The notes under the pieces are model-generated. The model made no database searches, was not told the origin of the DNA, and was given only the letters and a program-made list of their open reading frames with translations. From Acanthacorydalis orientalis (lineage: Eukaryota; Arthropoda; Insecta; Megaloptera; Corydalidae): 64,000 nt of DNA. Location of the stretch: the NCBI GenBank assembly GCA_034766995.1, contig CM068313.1:30346825-30410824 (forward strand), given 5' to 3'. Positions 43,136 through 55,889 of the stretch are shown here, one piece after another. How positions within the stretch are numbered: the first letter of the stretch is position 1; each line of letters starts with the position of its first letter. A program made the position numbers and the translations under genes.

Positions 43136-44393
43136 GAGGTTGCAATGAAAGCCGCTGTTCACGTGTAGATAGCTCTAGGTGCATATGCTGTAGGCAGTGA
43201 CAAATGTATGTTATTTTGAAGTGTGAACTTTTCCCACTAAAATTCAGTTATCAGACGCCATCTTTTATTTACACAAGTGATTTTCTATAACCGAATTCAA
43301 ATGAAACGCGATAAGTTGTTTTTCCGATGTGTACTTCTACACTACTTTGATTTGAAAAAAAGTGCAGTTGAAGCACATCGATTGCTTGCAAAATCTTATG
43401 GTGAATCTTCTCCATCGGAAACAGTATGTAGAGATTGGTTTCGAGGATTCGAAAGTGGTGATTATGACGTTCACAACAAATAAATCTCAGGCCAATCGAA
43501 AAAGTTCGAAGATAAACAACTACCAACTCCATTGGAAGAAAACCCTGCTCAAATAGTCAAAGAATTGGTTCAACAGCTCAAAATCGATAAACCAACCATT
43601 TCATGACGTTTACAAGCCATGACAAAGATCCATAAAGAAGAGAGATGGCTGCCACATGAATTGACCGAAAATGCCATTGCTAATCATTTAAACATTTCGA
43701 TTTTTTTACTTGCAAGCATAAAAAGAAGAGTTTTTTGTGGCGTATCGTGACCGGTGATTAAAAATGGATCTATTTCGATAACCCCAAACGCAAGAAATCA
43801 TGGGTTGATCCTGGCGAACCATCAAGGTCGACATCAAAGCAAAACATCCACGATCACAAACCTATGTTCTCTGGATTTGGTTGGATATGCGGGGTGTCGT
43901 GTATTATGAGCAGTTGAAACCGAAGAAAATAATCATCGCCGAACGTTATCGACAACAATTGGAACGTTTGAATGATAATTTGATGAAATTGATTGATGTC
44001 GAAAAGTGATCCTTGTCCATGATAACGTTCGGCCCTATGTTTCCATAGCCGTGAAGCAAACACTAATGGAACTCGAATGAGAAGTTCTCCCACACCTAGC
44101 GTATTCTCCGGACCTGGCCCCAAGCGTTTACCATCTGTTCCGATCGATGCAACACGCTTTAGAAGATACACATTTCCATAACTACTAAGAAGTCGAAAAT
44201 TGGGTTTCTAAATGGATTGGATCAAAAGACATACTATTTTTTCGTTGCGAAATTCAACTTCTGCCCAAAAAATGAGGAGAAGTCATAGCTTCCCAGAGCA
44301 ATTAATTTGATTATATGAGAACATATATTTTGTTATTGAAATAAATGTTAAAGAAACCACAAAAAAACATCGATTTTCAATGCAACTTTCTAA
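43135..44393 (+). mobile_element. Near full-length, inactivated mariner (DD34D) transposon
   Basis: Seen: the ~1.26 kb element starts TGAGGTTGCAATGAAAGCC and ends with a degenerate inverted copy whose complement starts TTAGAAAGTTGCATTGAAAA. Both ends lie against TA dinucleotides, the mariner target site, though the TA microsatellite on each side makes the exact duplication ambiguous. The interior holds a decayed mariner transposase in the same orientation. Known: mariners are about 1.3 kb with ~28 bp inverted repeats and one intronless transposase gene that works by cut-and-paste. The damage shows it can no longer move by itself. The length suggests point mutations and small indels rather than a large deletion. 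Confidence 0.93.
43301..44305 (+). pseudogene. Mariner transposase pseudogene (D34D family)
   Basis: Seen in order: an N-terminal DNA-binding region starting MKRDKLFFRCVLLHYF (ATG at 43301) and running to about 43480; a linker with SGQSKKFED and KIHKEERWLPHELTEN; RIVTGD with the first catalytic Asp (43756-43758); KWIYFDNPKRKKSW; WIWLDMRGVVYYEQLKP; VHDNVRP with the second Asp (GAT 44021-44023); and AYSPDLAPSVYHLF, 34 residues further on, where GTT at 44126-44128 gives Val in place of the third Asp. Stops lie at 43481, 43604, 43759, 44078, 44186 and 44273. Reading frame changes near 43725, 43865 and 44003. The start was chosen because MKRDKLFF matches the usual first residues of related mariners. 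The remnant ends at TAA 44303. It is non-functional. Confidence 0.93.
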
Positions 44394-44640
44394 TATATAT
44401 GCTTGTGTATATAAATATGTATTTATTTCAAGCTATAAATAGAAGAAAATCTTGTCATTTAACGATTAGTAATGATTCTGTCTTTCAACAGTCTCAAATA
44501 TTTTTAACAAACGAAAAGTGGTCGTTTAATAGAATTTTACTTTAATCTACGATATGCTTAGTTTGTAGGTTAATTAAATGGGATTATGTAGTCTTTGACA
44601 ATTTAATAAAATTATATTTATGGTCTTAAATTTGTTTTAA

Positions 44641-44690
44641 TTTAATTAATAATTAAATTGTTATATTTAATTAATAATTAAATTGTTGTA
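44641..44690. repeat. 25-bp tandem duplication
   Basis: Two head-to-tail copies at 44641-44665 and 44666-44690 begin TTTAATTAATAATTAAATTG and differ at one base (TTATA versus TTGTA). Each unit also contains the palindrome TTTAATTAATAATTAAA. They lie about 250 bp downstream of the large mariner. Confidence 0.9.
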
Positions 44691-45155
44691 TTTAAAAAAT
44701 GTTTAAAACTATTTTTTTTAAATAACACAGTAAAAATTACTGCGCATATTGAATTATAGATTTGAATTAAAAATATGCAGAGAATATTATTTAAAATTTA
44801 ACTAATTTTAATTAAGATGTAGAAACGAAATAAATTAAGTATTTCGTATAAAAGTTAATTCATTATATGAATTATCTTTTAAAGTAAAAGTAGAATTTAA
44901 ATATAATTAAATATTACCATTTTGATATAAAATATTCTTTAATAAACTTTAAATATCACTATTGGAAGTATATCTAATTATTTTCATTATCGCTTTAATA
45001 TTATATATTAAAAATAATATAATTATGATCAATCCAAGTTAATGAAAATAAAAATATTATTTACACTATGTAAGTATATAAAATAACAAAATGATAGCAT
45101 GAGCAAGTAGTGTATGTGTTTTAATACAAAAATAGACTAAAAATGATAGTCTCAA

Positions 45156-45216
<61 letters not shown>

Positions 45217-45839
45217 CTTGATAATGTGGACAAAACTAAATATTAAATATGATAAAAACGTTTCAAACGTTCTAACTTTTTTAAAATAATATTATTCAAT
45301 TGACTGCTTGCAAGATTGTAGGAAAGAAGTGAATTGAAACAAGATCAATTCCATTTTTCTTTCAAATACCTATGTAAGTTTTAAATTTAATCTTTAAAAG
45401 TTTAGAGATTACTTTCATAAATTATTTAAACACATTCTTTGAATAATTGATTTCAGATAAAAAAAATTATGAAAATTATTACATATGTCAAAATATTTCA
45501 CTACATTCTTCTCTGAATGAAAATTAATATATTAATAATTATATATTCAGGTTTAATAATTCTATATATATTTTGATCTTATATCAAACTAAAAATTAAA
45601 TTTCGATTTAAAATTCAAAGTAACGTTTACGTAAAAAATTAGTAATCAATAATACTCGTATATCAAACATATTAACTTCTAAATTTCATATTTCGTTATA
45701 TATTTAAATAATACATATAGAGGAAAAGGTAACTAAAAGTTACGCATTATAATTTATATATATTCATGTTTGTATGTATGTATTATTGTTTCATAATATT
45801 TTCTTTTTGAACATTTCATTCAAGCATAAACAAACAGTC

Positions 45840-45956
<117 letters not shown>

Positions 45957-47226
45957 TACGCAGATCCAATCGTATACAAAATATCTCTGAATTTTTCAGA
46001 ATTATGTGTGCATAGAAGTGTAAATATTTATACCAGTTTTCTATTTCACTGAGTTTTCAAAAGCGTGTGTTTGAAATCTTGTGTTTTTAGTGTTCTTGAA
46101 AAAACACCAACTGCAATAATATATCTCTGCAACTGGTTCACAATTCTAGTGTGGCTGCTGCACAGCAGACGAACATAATAAAAATAATTTTCAAAAACTA
46201 TTTAGATCGGTCCTGCGGTGTCTGTTCGTGTGTGCTGGCTTAGTATTTTCCCGTCACGTCTTTATTATATCCTTCCCGTGGGTCACACAAAATGTTACAT
46301 AACTTCTTGTGAAAGTTGAGACCTGTGCAGCCAACCATACCGTACTGTTTGTATATCTATATAATATAACAGAGCATGTGTGTTCTAGTAAGTTACATTG
46401 TATTAAATTCTTTAACTAAAAGTCTTGTAAACCAATTTAAGATAAATAACATATTATTAAACATTATCAATTATGTACGTCAACGATATATATGAAAAAA
46501 ATGCTTAACGTAACAGGTTCAATATTAATGATTCGCTGAATATATTCACAGCATTTATATTCTAAAAATCTTTTGTTAAATTGAAAAAATAATTAAAAAC
46601 AATAGTAATACAATATGCATTAATTTTTAAATGTTCATCTATTCAGAATAAATGTTAGAAATGTTTTTTTTTAAAAAATTTTTTACAAAATAAATCCGAA
46701 TCGATTATTTTATTTTTCTTATCCTACATCTAATCAAAAAGTATCTAAGCAGATGTTAATACGGACGTGCATTGAATTTTTATATGTTGTTAACGGAAAT
46801 TTAATAAAAAAATAATACTTATTAGAATCATATCCAAAAGCTCTACCATTTTGGTTCATTATTTTCTGAAATTTATGATATGGGTATATACATGTGCATA
46901 TATATATATAAATATAAATATGCTTTCCATTTTTTTTTAATATTATGATGATTCTGAATAGTTTGTTTTATTGTGGACTTTAAATACATTAATTATTATT
47001 CTAAATAATATTACCGTGAATACAAGATTTTACTGAGAAATATTAAGTCATTTGTACCTTAATATTAGACAAAAACTATGAAAATCTATATTGAAAATAA
47101 ACATATTTTACATTACAATAACCCAAATTCACAGCGAATAACTGCAAATTTTTAAGTAAAAAAATACAAAATGGAACTTTACTACATCGTATATCAAATT
47201 TTAAATTCATTCACACACACATATGT

Positions 47227-47277
<51 letters not shown>

Positions 47278-47750
47278 GATAGATAGATGTATGTATATAT
47301 TCTGAAAAGTAATTCATGAAAAATAGAAATTATAATGATACATTAAAATACTAAACAATAGAGCAACATTATAATGATTTAAATATTATATGTACATATA
47401 TATATAGAAAATAATTTTTTTTACAAAAGTACTGTTATAATGTGAAATTTAATTTTATAAAATGTATATTGTGTATAATAAATTAATTCAAAATTCTAGA
47501 AATAGATATTACAAATTCTGTAAAAATATTACGATTTTTGGAAGAATGTAATATTTATTTACTTCTAATAAAAACATTTTCCATAATTAAATATTTACAT
47601 TAACAAAAAGTCGATTAAGGGATGAAACTAAGAAAAATAAATAAAAATTGTAACGTAAAAGTTATAATAATTATTTCAATGTATACTATAAACTGTTATA
47701 TATATATATATATGTAAAACAAAATCAGTTAGATGTAAATATGTATTTAC

Positions 47751-47752
<2 letters not shown>

Positions 47753-47817
<65 letters not shown>
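47753..47817. repeat. Pure TA microsatellite (~65 bp)
   Basis: An uninterrupted TA run following a shorter TA tract at 47700-47713. Confidence 0.95.
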
Positions 47818-47819
<2 letters not shown>

Positions 47820-50217
47820 CTAACTATACTAATACTGAAGAGTGTCTAGCTGTCCGTCTACCTGTCATACCTTTTTGAAAGACTAAGACGTGCAACAAAT
47901 TCGAAATTTTATATGACGGTAGTTTCTGTCGAAACTGACAAAATAATAAAATTTTACTGAAATTTTAATTTCTATAAATTGTTTCGAAGTGTATTGTTCT
48001 GTCACACAATTATATTATCATTTATTATTATTTATCTTGACTATTATTAATAATATTAGTTTTCATTTAATAATAAATTTGATATTAACGGAAAAAAAAT
48101 TGTTCTATCAATTAATATTATTATGAGAATAAATGTTTTTATGACTAATTTCAAAAAATATTATTGGTGAACAAATAAATTAAATGAAATTTATTTACAG
48201 AAAATATTACTTATTTTTGTTGTTTATTGAAAAAATTTGGTAATTTTTAAAATATAATTTATGAAACATTCGCAAATACATGGTCTACATTTTTTAATTT
48301 TCCGGTTTTAGATAAATAAATTAAAAATGAAAATAATCTAATGATCTTGTGTAACTAAAACAGATTTGTTACTAATAATTTTCCGTTAGTTAAGAACAAT
48401 ATATTATTAGCATGTACATATAGATGAAATTACTTTTAAAGAAAAACTAACATTATACAAAATTACCTTATACTAACGGTAAGCATAATGTTACAGGTTA
48501 CAGTTTCTGTACAGTTTGTTGTTATAAGATATAATAATAACATTTACATTTACTTGTTTTCTAAAAGGCAGTTCTACTCATCAATATTCAAGTGCTCATT
48601 AAATGATCTTAATAATTAATTATACGAAATTAATAGAGTATAGAAATGAAACAAAAATAAACATTGAGAAAAAATTAGCTTATACTTATTTATTAAAATT
48701 TTTTTATGATAATATTTAACGCATCACAATGGAGTATTATTACAATACATTAAAGGACACTTCTATCCTATTTTTAATTTAATATATAGTCAGTTGTATC
48801 TTGTTACGATCAAAATATTATGATTATGTGTTTTCGCTTATTTTTTTCAAGATGAAGAGCATTTCTAATTTCTTACTAATTTTCTACTTTTTTTAAAAAA
48901 ATGAATCGGAAAACTACATAAAAATATACTTTCAAAAATATTGTTTTCATTAAAATATCCGTGTATGTATATATATATACAATTTTTTAAATTGTGTTTT
49001 AAATATAGTTATTAATGTTTTATATTAAACTCACAGTGCAGTTTACCGTAAAAATATATTTATTAACACACAAGTATAACTTGAAAAATATTGTTTTAAA
49101 AGTTTTATTAATATTAAACAAATATTAACTAAGATTGTTAATTAAAATAAACTAATATATATGTGTGTGTGTGTTTTATTCAATTGATTAATATGATAAA
49201 ATAATCTTCAATAATTTTAATCATATACAGTATATGGAAAAAAATTAGAGTATATTTATATCTAGAGAAAATATTTTATTATTGTAGTTTTTCTTTAATT
49301 TGAAATGAAATATTATCCATATAATGGTTGAAGCTTATTTGAGTTCAGAATTTTACAACAAAATCTTTAAATACTATAACTTTATACTAAAAAAAATACT
49401 TTTTGCATCTAGTCATTGTTACTACATGAATAAAATAATATCCTTATTTTATTATAAATATACTAGTTTTTAAATATTTACCAGAGTGTTAGTAGTATAG
49501 CTAAATTTACTTTCATAATTAAATTACTATCCCGCACTTCACAAGAAATTGGGTTTCGTGGAGTAAAAAAAGAACATATTTCCTAAAGTTGATTTTATAG
49601 AAGTATATAACAAGAAAATTCTTAACAAAATAACATTAAGTTCCTTAATGAAAAATATGTATTAAAAAAAATATGTTAATACGTTGATTGTTGCATTTAT
49701 ATGTATTTTTTATGTGGGTGTCTTAGATTAAGTATACATTTACATAAACTGATATCATGTACAATTAGTTAGCGTTACGAAAATTGAACGTTAAGTTACT
49801 GTCGCTATGAACTTATGTCTATATAACCAGATCTAAGTACCAAAGGATCAGTGTTAGCGAACGTGTGTCACATTATAGTCCACGTTACACGAAATCAAAG
49901 AGAGAAACCCATAAATTAATTCTTATATATATATATATATATATATATAATGAAGTTAATAATTGACTTGAAAATTATTTCCAATTTTTTGTTTAAATTT
50001 TTATTTTTGATATAATTTATTTTTGAAATGTAAATATAGTCATTGGAAAAATTAGATTCAAAGAGTCATATTTAATTAAATTTATAATTAGAATTATACT
50101 TGAGTTATAAATATTTAAAAAAAAATCTTTTTTGTATCAGCTTATATCAGTTTAATAAAATAGCATCTTATTTTGTAAATACCTCGTTTTCAAATTAAAT
50201 GTTTTGAAGTAAAATAG

Positions 50218-50263
<46 letters not shown>

Positions 50264-50812
50264 ATGTATTGAAGAATATTTTTTGTGAAAAATTGTGTAG
50301 TCTTCAATGCTTTCATATTTTACATTTAAACAAATATTTATAGTTTTATTTAAAATATGATTATTTGCTAAAAAAAAATATTTTTGATTAAATGTTTTGA
50401 TTCACATTTCTGTTATTAAGATGTTCAATTAAATTAAAAACATAAATGTCAAATAATAACATAAATATATTAAAAACAATGTTGACCGTTAAAACGTTGG
50501 TAGACATGTTTCGAATACCCCTTGTTAGATATAACAGTTCGCTTACGTAGTACTTATAAGTAATGATATATATGTAGAGGGAAAAAAGCGTAAACCAGTT
50601 GTGTAAAATCACTCTATGTTAAAGTATGCAAGAAATCGTGGCATCTGTAATGCGATTTAAGCAGTGCACAGTAGTCTTAGCCCATATTTTGTCAGCTTTG
50701 CGACGCGGATTACAACACATTCTCTACGGGAAGCGCGACAGCTAGAGGCTGTGTTGTCACGCGTTGACACGTCGACCGTTTTTAATCCGGATTATCTAGA
50801 AGCGTAGAAGTG

Positions 50813-51016
50813 TTATTTTTTCCTTTTCTCTATCAAAAAAAAGAACGTGTTCGCTAGGATTTTGTTTTCGGATACGTTCGAGATGCTTCCTGTTTCCTCG
50901 TCGTTTTCATTTTCGTTATCTTGGCACATGTATGCTGTTATCGTTAACATAAATGAGAGTGGAAAAGTGTAAACTAACTGCACAAGTACTATTTTCATTT
51001 TCTTAACTACTTTCAT
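50813..51016 (-). CDS. Possible small secreted ORF or first exon, unrecognised
   Basis: Seen: a 67-codon minus-strand frame begins MKVVKKMKIVLVQLVYTF. It has a basic start, a hydrophobic stretch through LSFMLTITAYM, then Cys and an acidic Asn/Glu/Asp-rich stretch (NENENDEETG). That order resembles a signal peptide followed by a short hydrophilic propeptide. The frame borders a GC-richer island (50640-50800). No homologue is recognised, no clear splice donor was found, and the C-terminal end (FFFLIEKRKK) reads like run-on into AT-rich DNA. It may be a chance frame. Confidence 0.22.
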   Translation of the reverse strand: MKVVKKMKIVLVQLVYTFPLSFMLTITAYMCQDNENENDEETGSISNVSENKILANTFFFLIEKRKK

Positions 51017-52377
51017 TGCGTTTGCTACAAACTTGATATTATTTTATTATTATTTTCATTTCTTTGAAAACTTCAGTTCATATGACATCATGTATGTACA
51101 TAATGAACTTATTTTCACATCTACTCAGTTAAGCTTATACGCATAAATGCATACTACTCTTAACTACGCACATTAGTATGATTCATTTTTAAAATAATTA
51201 CTTTACATCTTTTCATCTAATAACCTACTATTTTCTTAAACTCTAAAAATGCATTAAAATGAAATCATAGTCAAATTGTAAGCTGCAAAATAAGAATATA
51301 TAACCAAAAGGAAATTTTAAATTTATTCTGGAATAACTTAAAATACAAACCAAAAATAACATCTGTTACATTTAGCAAATATTTATCGTAAAATTAAAAT
51401 AAACACTTTTTAATGAAACGATTAATATATGTAAATTGCGAGAAAATGTTTAAAACAAGTTTCTATAATTTTAGTTTCGATTTCGTAAATAAATCTAGTA
51501 TTTATTATTTTCTTAAACATGTATACGCGTTCAAGTTTTGCTTTTTATTAAAATAATATTTATCTTTAATTCATAAATGTATTACATAAAATCTAACAAT
51601 TTGATTGATAGTTTCATGATCTTAAATTTATGCATATAAAAATAATAAAAAAAACTTCTTTATAATAATTATATTTTTTTTAAAAATTATTCAGCACGCG
51701 TATCATTGGGACATTTGATTGTAATATTATCATAAATTTATATTATTAAACAAAATTCTGTGTAAAAAAATCTAGTAAATTATTTTCAATTTTTATTAAT
51801 TCGTTTATTGATATATATCAAAATTTTTCAAGTCGAATAAACAGTTATTTTAAAATGTAAGAAGATATTTCTTGTTTATAATATAATTGTAAAAGATTAT
51901 AATTTATTTATTTTGTAGTTTAAAGTCATTTTTGAATTATGTAATAATTTTTTGTTTATTTGCAATTTAATTTATTTTAATACATAATTATCATACTGAA
52001 GAAAATTTTGAAAAACCGGATTTTTATTTTTTTTGTAACTTTTAACCACGTTAGAAATTTTATCATTTTACTGAGAATATATAATTTCAAATATATATTT
52101 ACTAAAAAATCCGTAATTTGATTGTGAAAGTAAATTTAGCTACACACAAACTATAGAATATTATTTGATCTAGATATATTTTTTGGTAATTACCTGTACC
52201 AAATCATACCATTATAGCTTAGTCAAACAATTTTTACGGTTTATTTTTCAAGCCTGTGTTTAATCACTGTATTTTGAACTATGCCATCGAGAACTGATTT
52301 TTTTGTTGATATAATTTTTAATAATTAATTTTCATCATTTTTCCTCTATTTCATAATAATTATACATTCATCCCAGT

Positions 52378-52557
52378 CGTACCGAAACACATCGATTGTC
52401 CCCTATTGCGGTACGAGAGGGAAGAAATTGTAAAATAAAAAGCTTCATTTCAAGCGTTCCGGCGTCCATTATTCGGTACCCCTTAATTACAGTCAGCTTT
52501 GTAGAGTAATGGGCAGGAGAGGGGAAAGAATCTTTACACTATCGCAGTTTGCGGTAC
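52378..52557. promoter_or_regulatory. Candidate regulatory island with four CGGTAC sites
   Basis: Seen: CGGTAC occurs at 52409-52414, 52474-52479 and 52552-52557, and on the opposite strand at 52379-52384. The first two form a 7-bp inverted repeat, CGTACCG/CGGTACG. The island also has a purine-rich GGGCAGGAGAGGGGAAAG block and is much richer in G+C than its flanks. It lies 1.2 kb upstream of the CARP-like exon. Inference: clustered transcription-factor sites in an intronic or upstream enhancer. I cannot name the factor. Confidence 0.4.
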
Positions 52558-52978
52558 CACCTTTTAGATAATTTTTAATTCCTTATTAATTTATAAACAT
52601 CTGATTATTTCAATTGTTGTAACCTACTTCCCAGAACTATCATGTTGTATATATTAATTATTTTTACATTTTTAATATTTTAACAGATCTTAACCATTAT
52701 ATTTTCATACTAAAAATTAACATTTTATTAGATTAACTAGAAAGAAAAGGAAACTGTTTAATCATTACTACAACTGCTTTATAAAATGATTCAGAAGCAA
52801 TAATTACATTGCAAACCAGTCATATATAGTATTATTTATCATTAGCTTTGTAACTCTTATATTGTAAATATTAAAACCAAAAACAGAATTGAATTTAGAA
52901 ATTTTTTTCATTATTAATTGACGTATAAAAGATAAAAAAAAAACTATATTCAATTGAATTCTTAATAATCTGTTATAC

Positions 52979-52979
<1 letters not shown>

Positions 52980-53040
<61 letters not shown>
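52980..53040. repeat. Pure TA microsatellite (~61 bp)
   Basis: A TA run followed by CATACATACACATATACACACA, about 0.7 kb upstream of the CARP-like exon. Confidence 0.95.
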
Positions 53041-53043
<3 letters not shown>

Positions 53044-53482
53044 CATACACATATACACACATACATAAAGTGCATGAAATTATTTGACGGTAATTGCGAG
53101 AAAAATGTACATTTAAATTTTTAAATCCTCATAAATATCTAAAAGTCAAATAACAGCAGTAGAGCAAATCAACCTCAGTGGCAGAGCAGTCAACTGTACG
53201 AGAGAATGAGCTGTTTGTAGTATGAGTTACTATGTTTTTATAGCTGTGTAAGCATTGTGATTTCTACGCTGTAAAAATGAAGACAGAATACTCATTCATA
53301 TTATTTGTGTCTTTTTATACATTTTTATTTTCGTAAAATAAAAAATTACTGATTTATTCATGTAAAAACATAATATTCTATATATTCGAACATACTGTCT
53401 TCGTTATATTCAAGTATTCATCGTAATATTTTACGAAACCATTGTTTTTTTAATGGTATAAAGGTAATTAAAGAAATTATTT

Positions 53483-53486
53483 AATA

Positions 53487-53528
<42 letters not shown>

Positions 53529-53642
53529 TATATGTGTATATATATACACACATATATGTTATATATATATATACATATATGTTATACATATATGTTATAT
53601 ATATATATATACATACATATATGTTATATATATACATATATG

Positions 53643-53673
<31 letters not shown>
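53483..53673. repeat. Compound TA/CATATATGTTATA array in the intron before the CARP-like exon
   Basis: Several copies of ACATATATGTTATA, itself largely palindromic, are embedded in TA repeats. The array ends about 90 bp before the acceptor of the 53765 exon. Confidence 0.92.
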
Positions 53674-53764
53674 TCTTAATTATTTTAATTATAGACTATT
53701 ATAGTTTTTTTAATATTGTAAATTAATTATTGAACATATTTCTAATGAAATTTGTTTCTTGCAG

Positions 53765-53815
53765 TAACATCAGGAGTCAGTTGGGAGGAATGGTGGACGT
53801 ACGATGGAATTTCAG
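53765..53815 (+). CDS. Internal exon of a carbonic anhydrase-related protein (CARP, CA10/CA11-like)
   Basis: Seen: a 51-base block follows a typical acceptor (TTTCTTGCAG ending at 53764) and precedes a strong donor (GTAAG at 53816). Read with two leading bases completing a codon, it gives TSGVSWEEWWTYDGIS and leaves one base (G) for the next codon. Known: SWEEWWTYDGIS followed by Gly resembles the start of the mature region of insect CARPs related to vertebrate CA10/CA11, just before the conserved FWG block of the carbonic-anhydrase fold. These proteins are secreted, lack the zinc-binding histidines and are mostly neuronal; vertebrate members bind neurexins. Inference: this is exon 2 or so of a long plus-strand gene. 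The signal-peptide exon and the remaining fold exons are not visible, so introns must be long. The call rests on a short match made from memory, but the splice sites, phase and open frame agree. Confidence 0.72.
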
Positions 53816-54109
53816 GTAAGCTCAAATGAACTAAATATATTTTAACTCAAATAAAAAAAAATTGAAAGTAATAACATATTCAATTAATTTAAAATCAATG
53901 AACTCGAATAATATTTTAATTTTTGTACTTCCGTTCCATGTAACCAATGTTTCATTTGAATTCTTTAATTTTGATGCATTTTTTTCATAACTATTTTTAT
54001 AAGATAGTTCTCAATTTTTATTTATATTTATTAATTTCATTAGAATATTTATTATTTATAATTATAAGAAAACATTTTGTATATATATATATATAGATAA
54101 ATATATAGA

Positions 54110-54162
54110 TATAAAGAGAGAGAGAGATGGAGATAGGGAGAGAGACGGAGGTAGAGAGACAT
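54110..54162. repeat. GA-rich low-complexity tract
   Basis: AGAGAGAGAGATGGAGATAGGG followed by further GA-rich sequence, next to a short TA array about 300 bp downstream of the CARP-like exon. It may be GAGA-factor-like binding DNA or plain simple repeat. Confidence 0.7.
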
Positions 54163-55004
54163 AATTGTTTAATTAACTTATTATAAATATAAATGATTAT
54201 ATGAGAAAACATGAAATAAATAAATTTTATATTAACAGTTTACATTTGTACAAGAAAGACAAGAAAATGCACTTGTAAAGTAATTTTGTGTAAACAAGAA
54301 TGTTCACAAGATAATTGAATCATTTTCTCTTGTACATCAAAAAGTTTAGAAAGTATGCTACAATTTTGCTACGTTCTAAATATAAACTCTTTAAGTCTTG
54401 TAAATTTCTTTAATACTCATACTAATATAAGATAAAGTTACAAAAAGAACATTTTTTATTCGAAAGGATTTTTTAAAGTGTATATTAAACATAACATAGA
54501 TTTAATAGTAAAATTTAATATAAAAATATGTTTTTTACATTAAAGTCATATTATTTTTTTAAAAAAGATCGATATTTTTCTTAAGAGCTTAGTTATAATA
54601 TACATACTATTTAGAATTAAAATTGAATAGAATTTGTTTTTGGACTATTTGCAAACAAAAGTTTTAATACTCATTACATTTTCTATAATTAATTTTCTAT
54701 CATATACATTTACATCTACATTAAGTTCAAAGCAAAATATATACCTGAACTGGAAAAGAATAAGAATACTTCACACGTAAATTCTGTTTCTGGCTCATTG
54801 GTTAACAGACAATCATAAGAATCAATGAACTAGAAATGTCGCTCAAAATATATTGCTCTTAATAGCGCTCTTAATTTTTTTTAAATTTCTGTTCTGATTT
54901 TCGTAAAAAACAAAATTATTTTTCAATATCCAATGCTTTTGTAAATTTAAGATTCTTTTTAAAACATATGTTATATTAAGTTTTTCATCTTATTCAAACA
55001 ACAC

Positions 55005-55052
<48 letters not shown>

Positions 55053-55136
55053 TAGGTTGGTGAAAAAATAACTGCGGTTTTTATCATTTAAAAATCATGT
55101 CAATATCTCAAAATTATGTCAAATATTTTTACACCA

Positions 55137-55140
<4 letters not shown>
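55053..55140. mobile_element. ~88 bp mariner-type MITE
   Basis: Seen: the left end TTAGGTTGGTGAAAAAATAA continues into CTGCGGTTTTTATCATT. The right end, read on the other strand, begins TAAATTGGTGTAAAAATA. Both ends abut TA repeats. Known: this end sequence and ~80-90 bp length are typical of the palindromic MITEs derived from mariners related to Hsmar1/cecropia-type elements. The right half is clearly more diverged than the left. It has no coding capacity. Confidence 0.75.
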
Positions 55141-55170
<30 letters not shown>

Positions 55171-55849
55171 TTAATTGACTTTAGATTAACACATTCCATG
55201 ACAACCCCTTTTCAGATCATCATAATCTCAGGAATTAGAGTTTGGTTTATAGCATTTGTGATTAAATAGGTTAATATGGTTATTTATTTCTGATCTGTGT
55301 CAATGCATTTAAAAAAAACGTATGTTTTATAGTGAAAAAATAAATACTTCTACAACTATTATATCTACTGATTAAATATCATCTCAATGGATTAAAAAGC
55401 AATTGTCATTATATAAAGCGATTTTTACTTCTGTGTAATATATCATACCAGATGACAAGCGTTTAAAGTAAAAAAACCCCTTGAGATAAGCTTGTATTTG
55501 TATTTACTTTTTATTTAATTATACAAGTTTCTAGCATTCATTACGTAACATTTAATTAAACATTATGATCATAATAAACATCATCATGAAAAAGATTTTA
55601 TAAAATATTTTCTTAATTGAAAATTTCTAACTGCGTTAAGGTTTTTTTAAATTTGGAGAAAACTAATAATAATACCAATTATTATAGAAAGAAACTATTA
55701 GATATTCTATTGTTGTTAGATATCTAATTGTTAGATATTCTCATAAAAGTGTACAACAAATTAAATATGCATATAATAATCATTAGCTAATATACATGCC
55801 TCAAATACAATTTTTTCTTATTGGAAAACCCTATACAAGCATGCATGCA

Positions 55850-55889
<40 letters not shown>

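Noticed and set aside
43269..43532. 87-codon minus-strand frame
   Set aside because: Antisense shadow of the mariner DNA-binding region.
43854..44171. 105-codon minus-strand frame
   Set aside because: It is the antisense shadow of the mariner transposase pseudogene, which is clearly on the plus strand.
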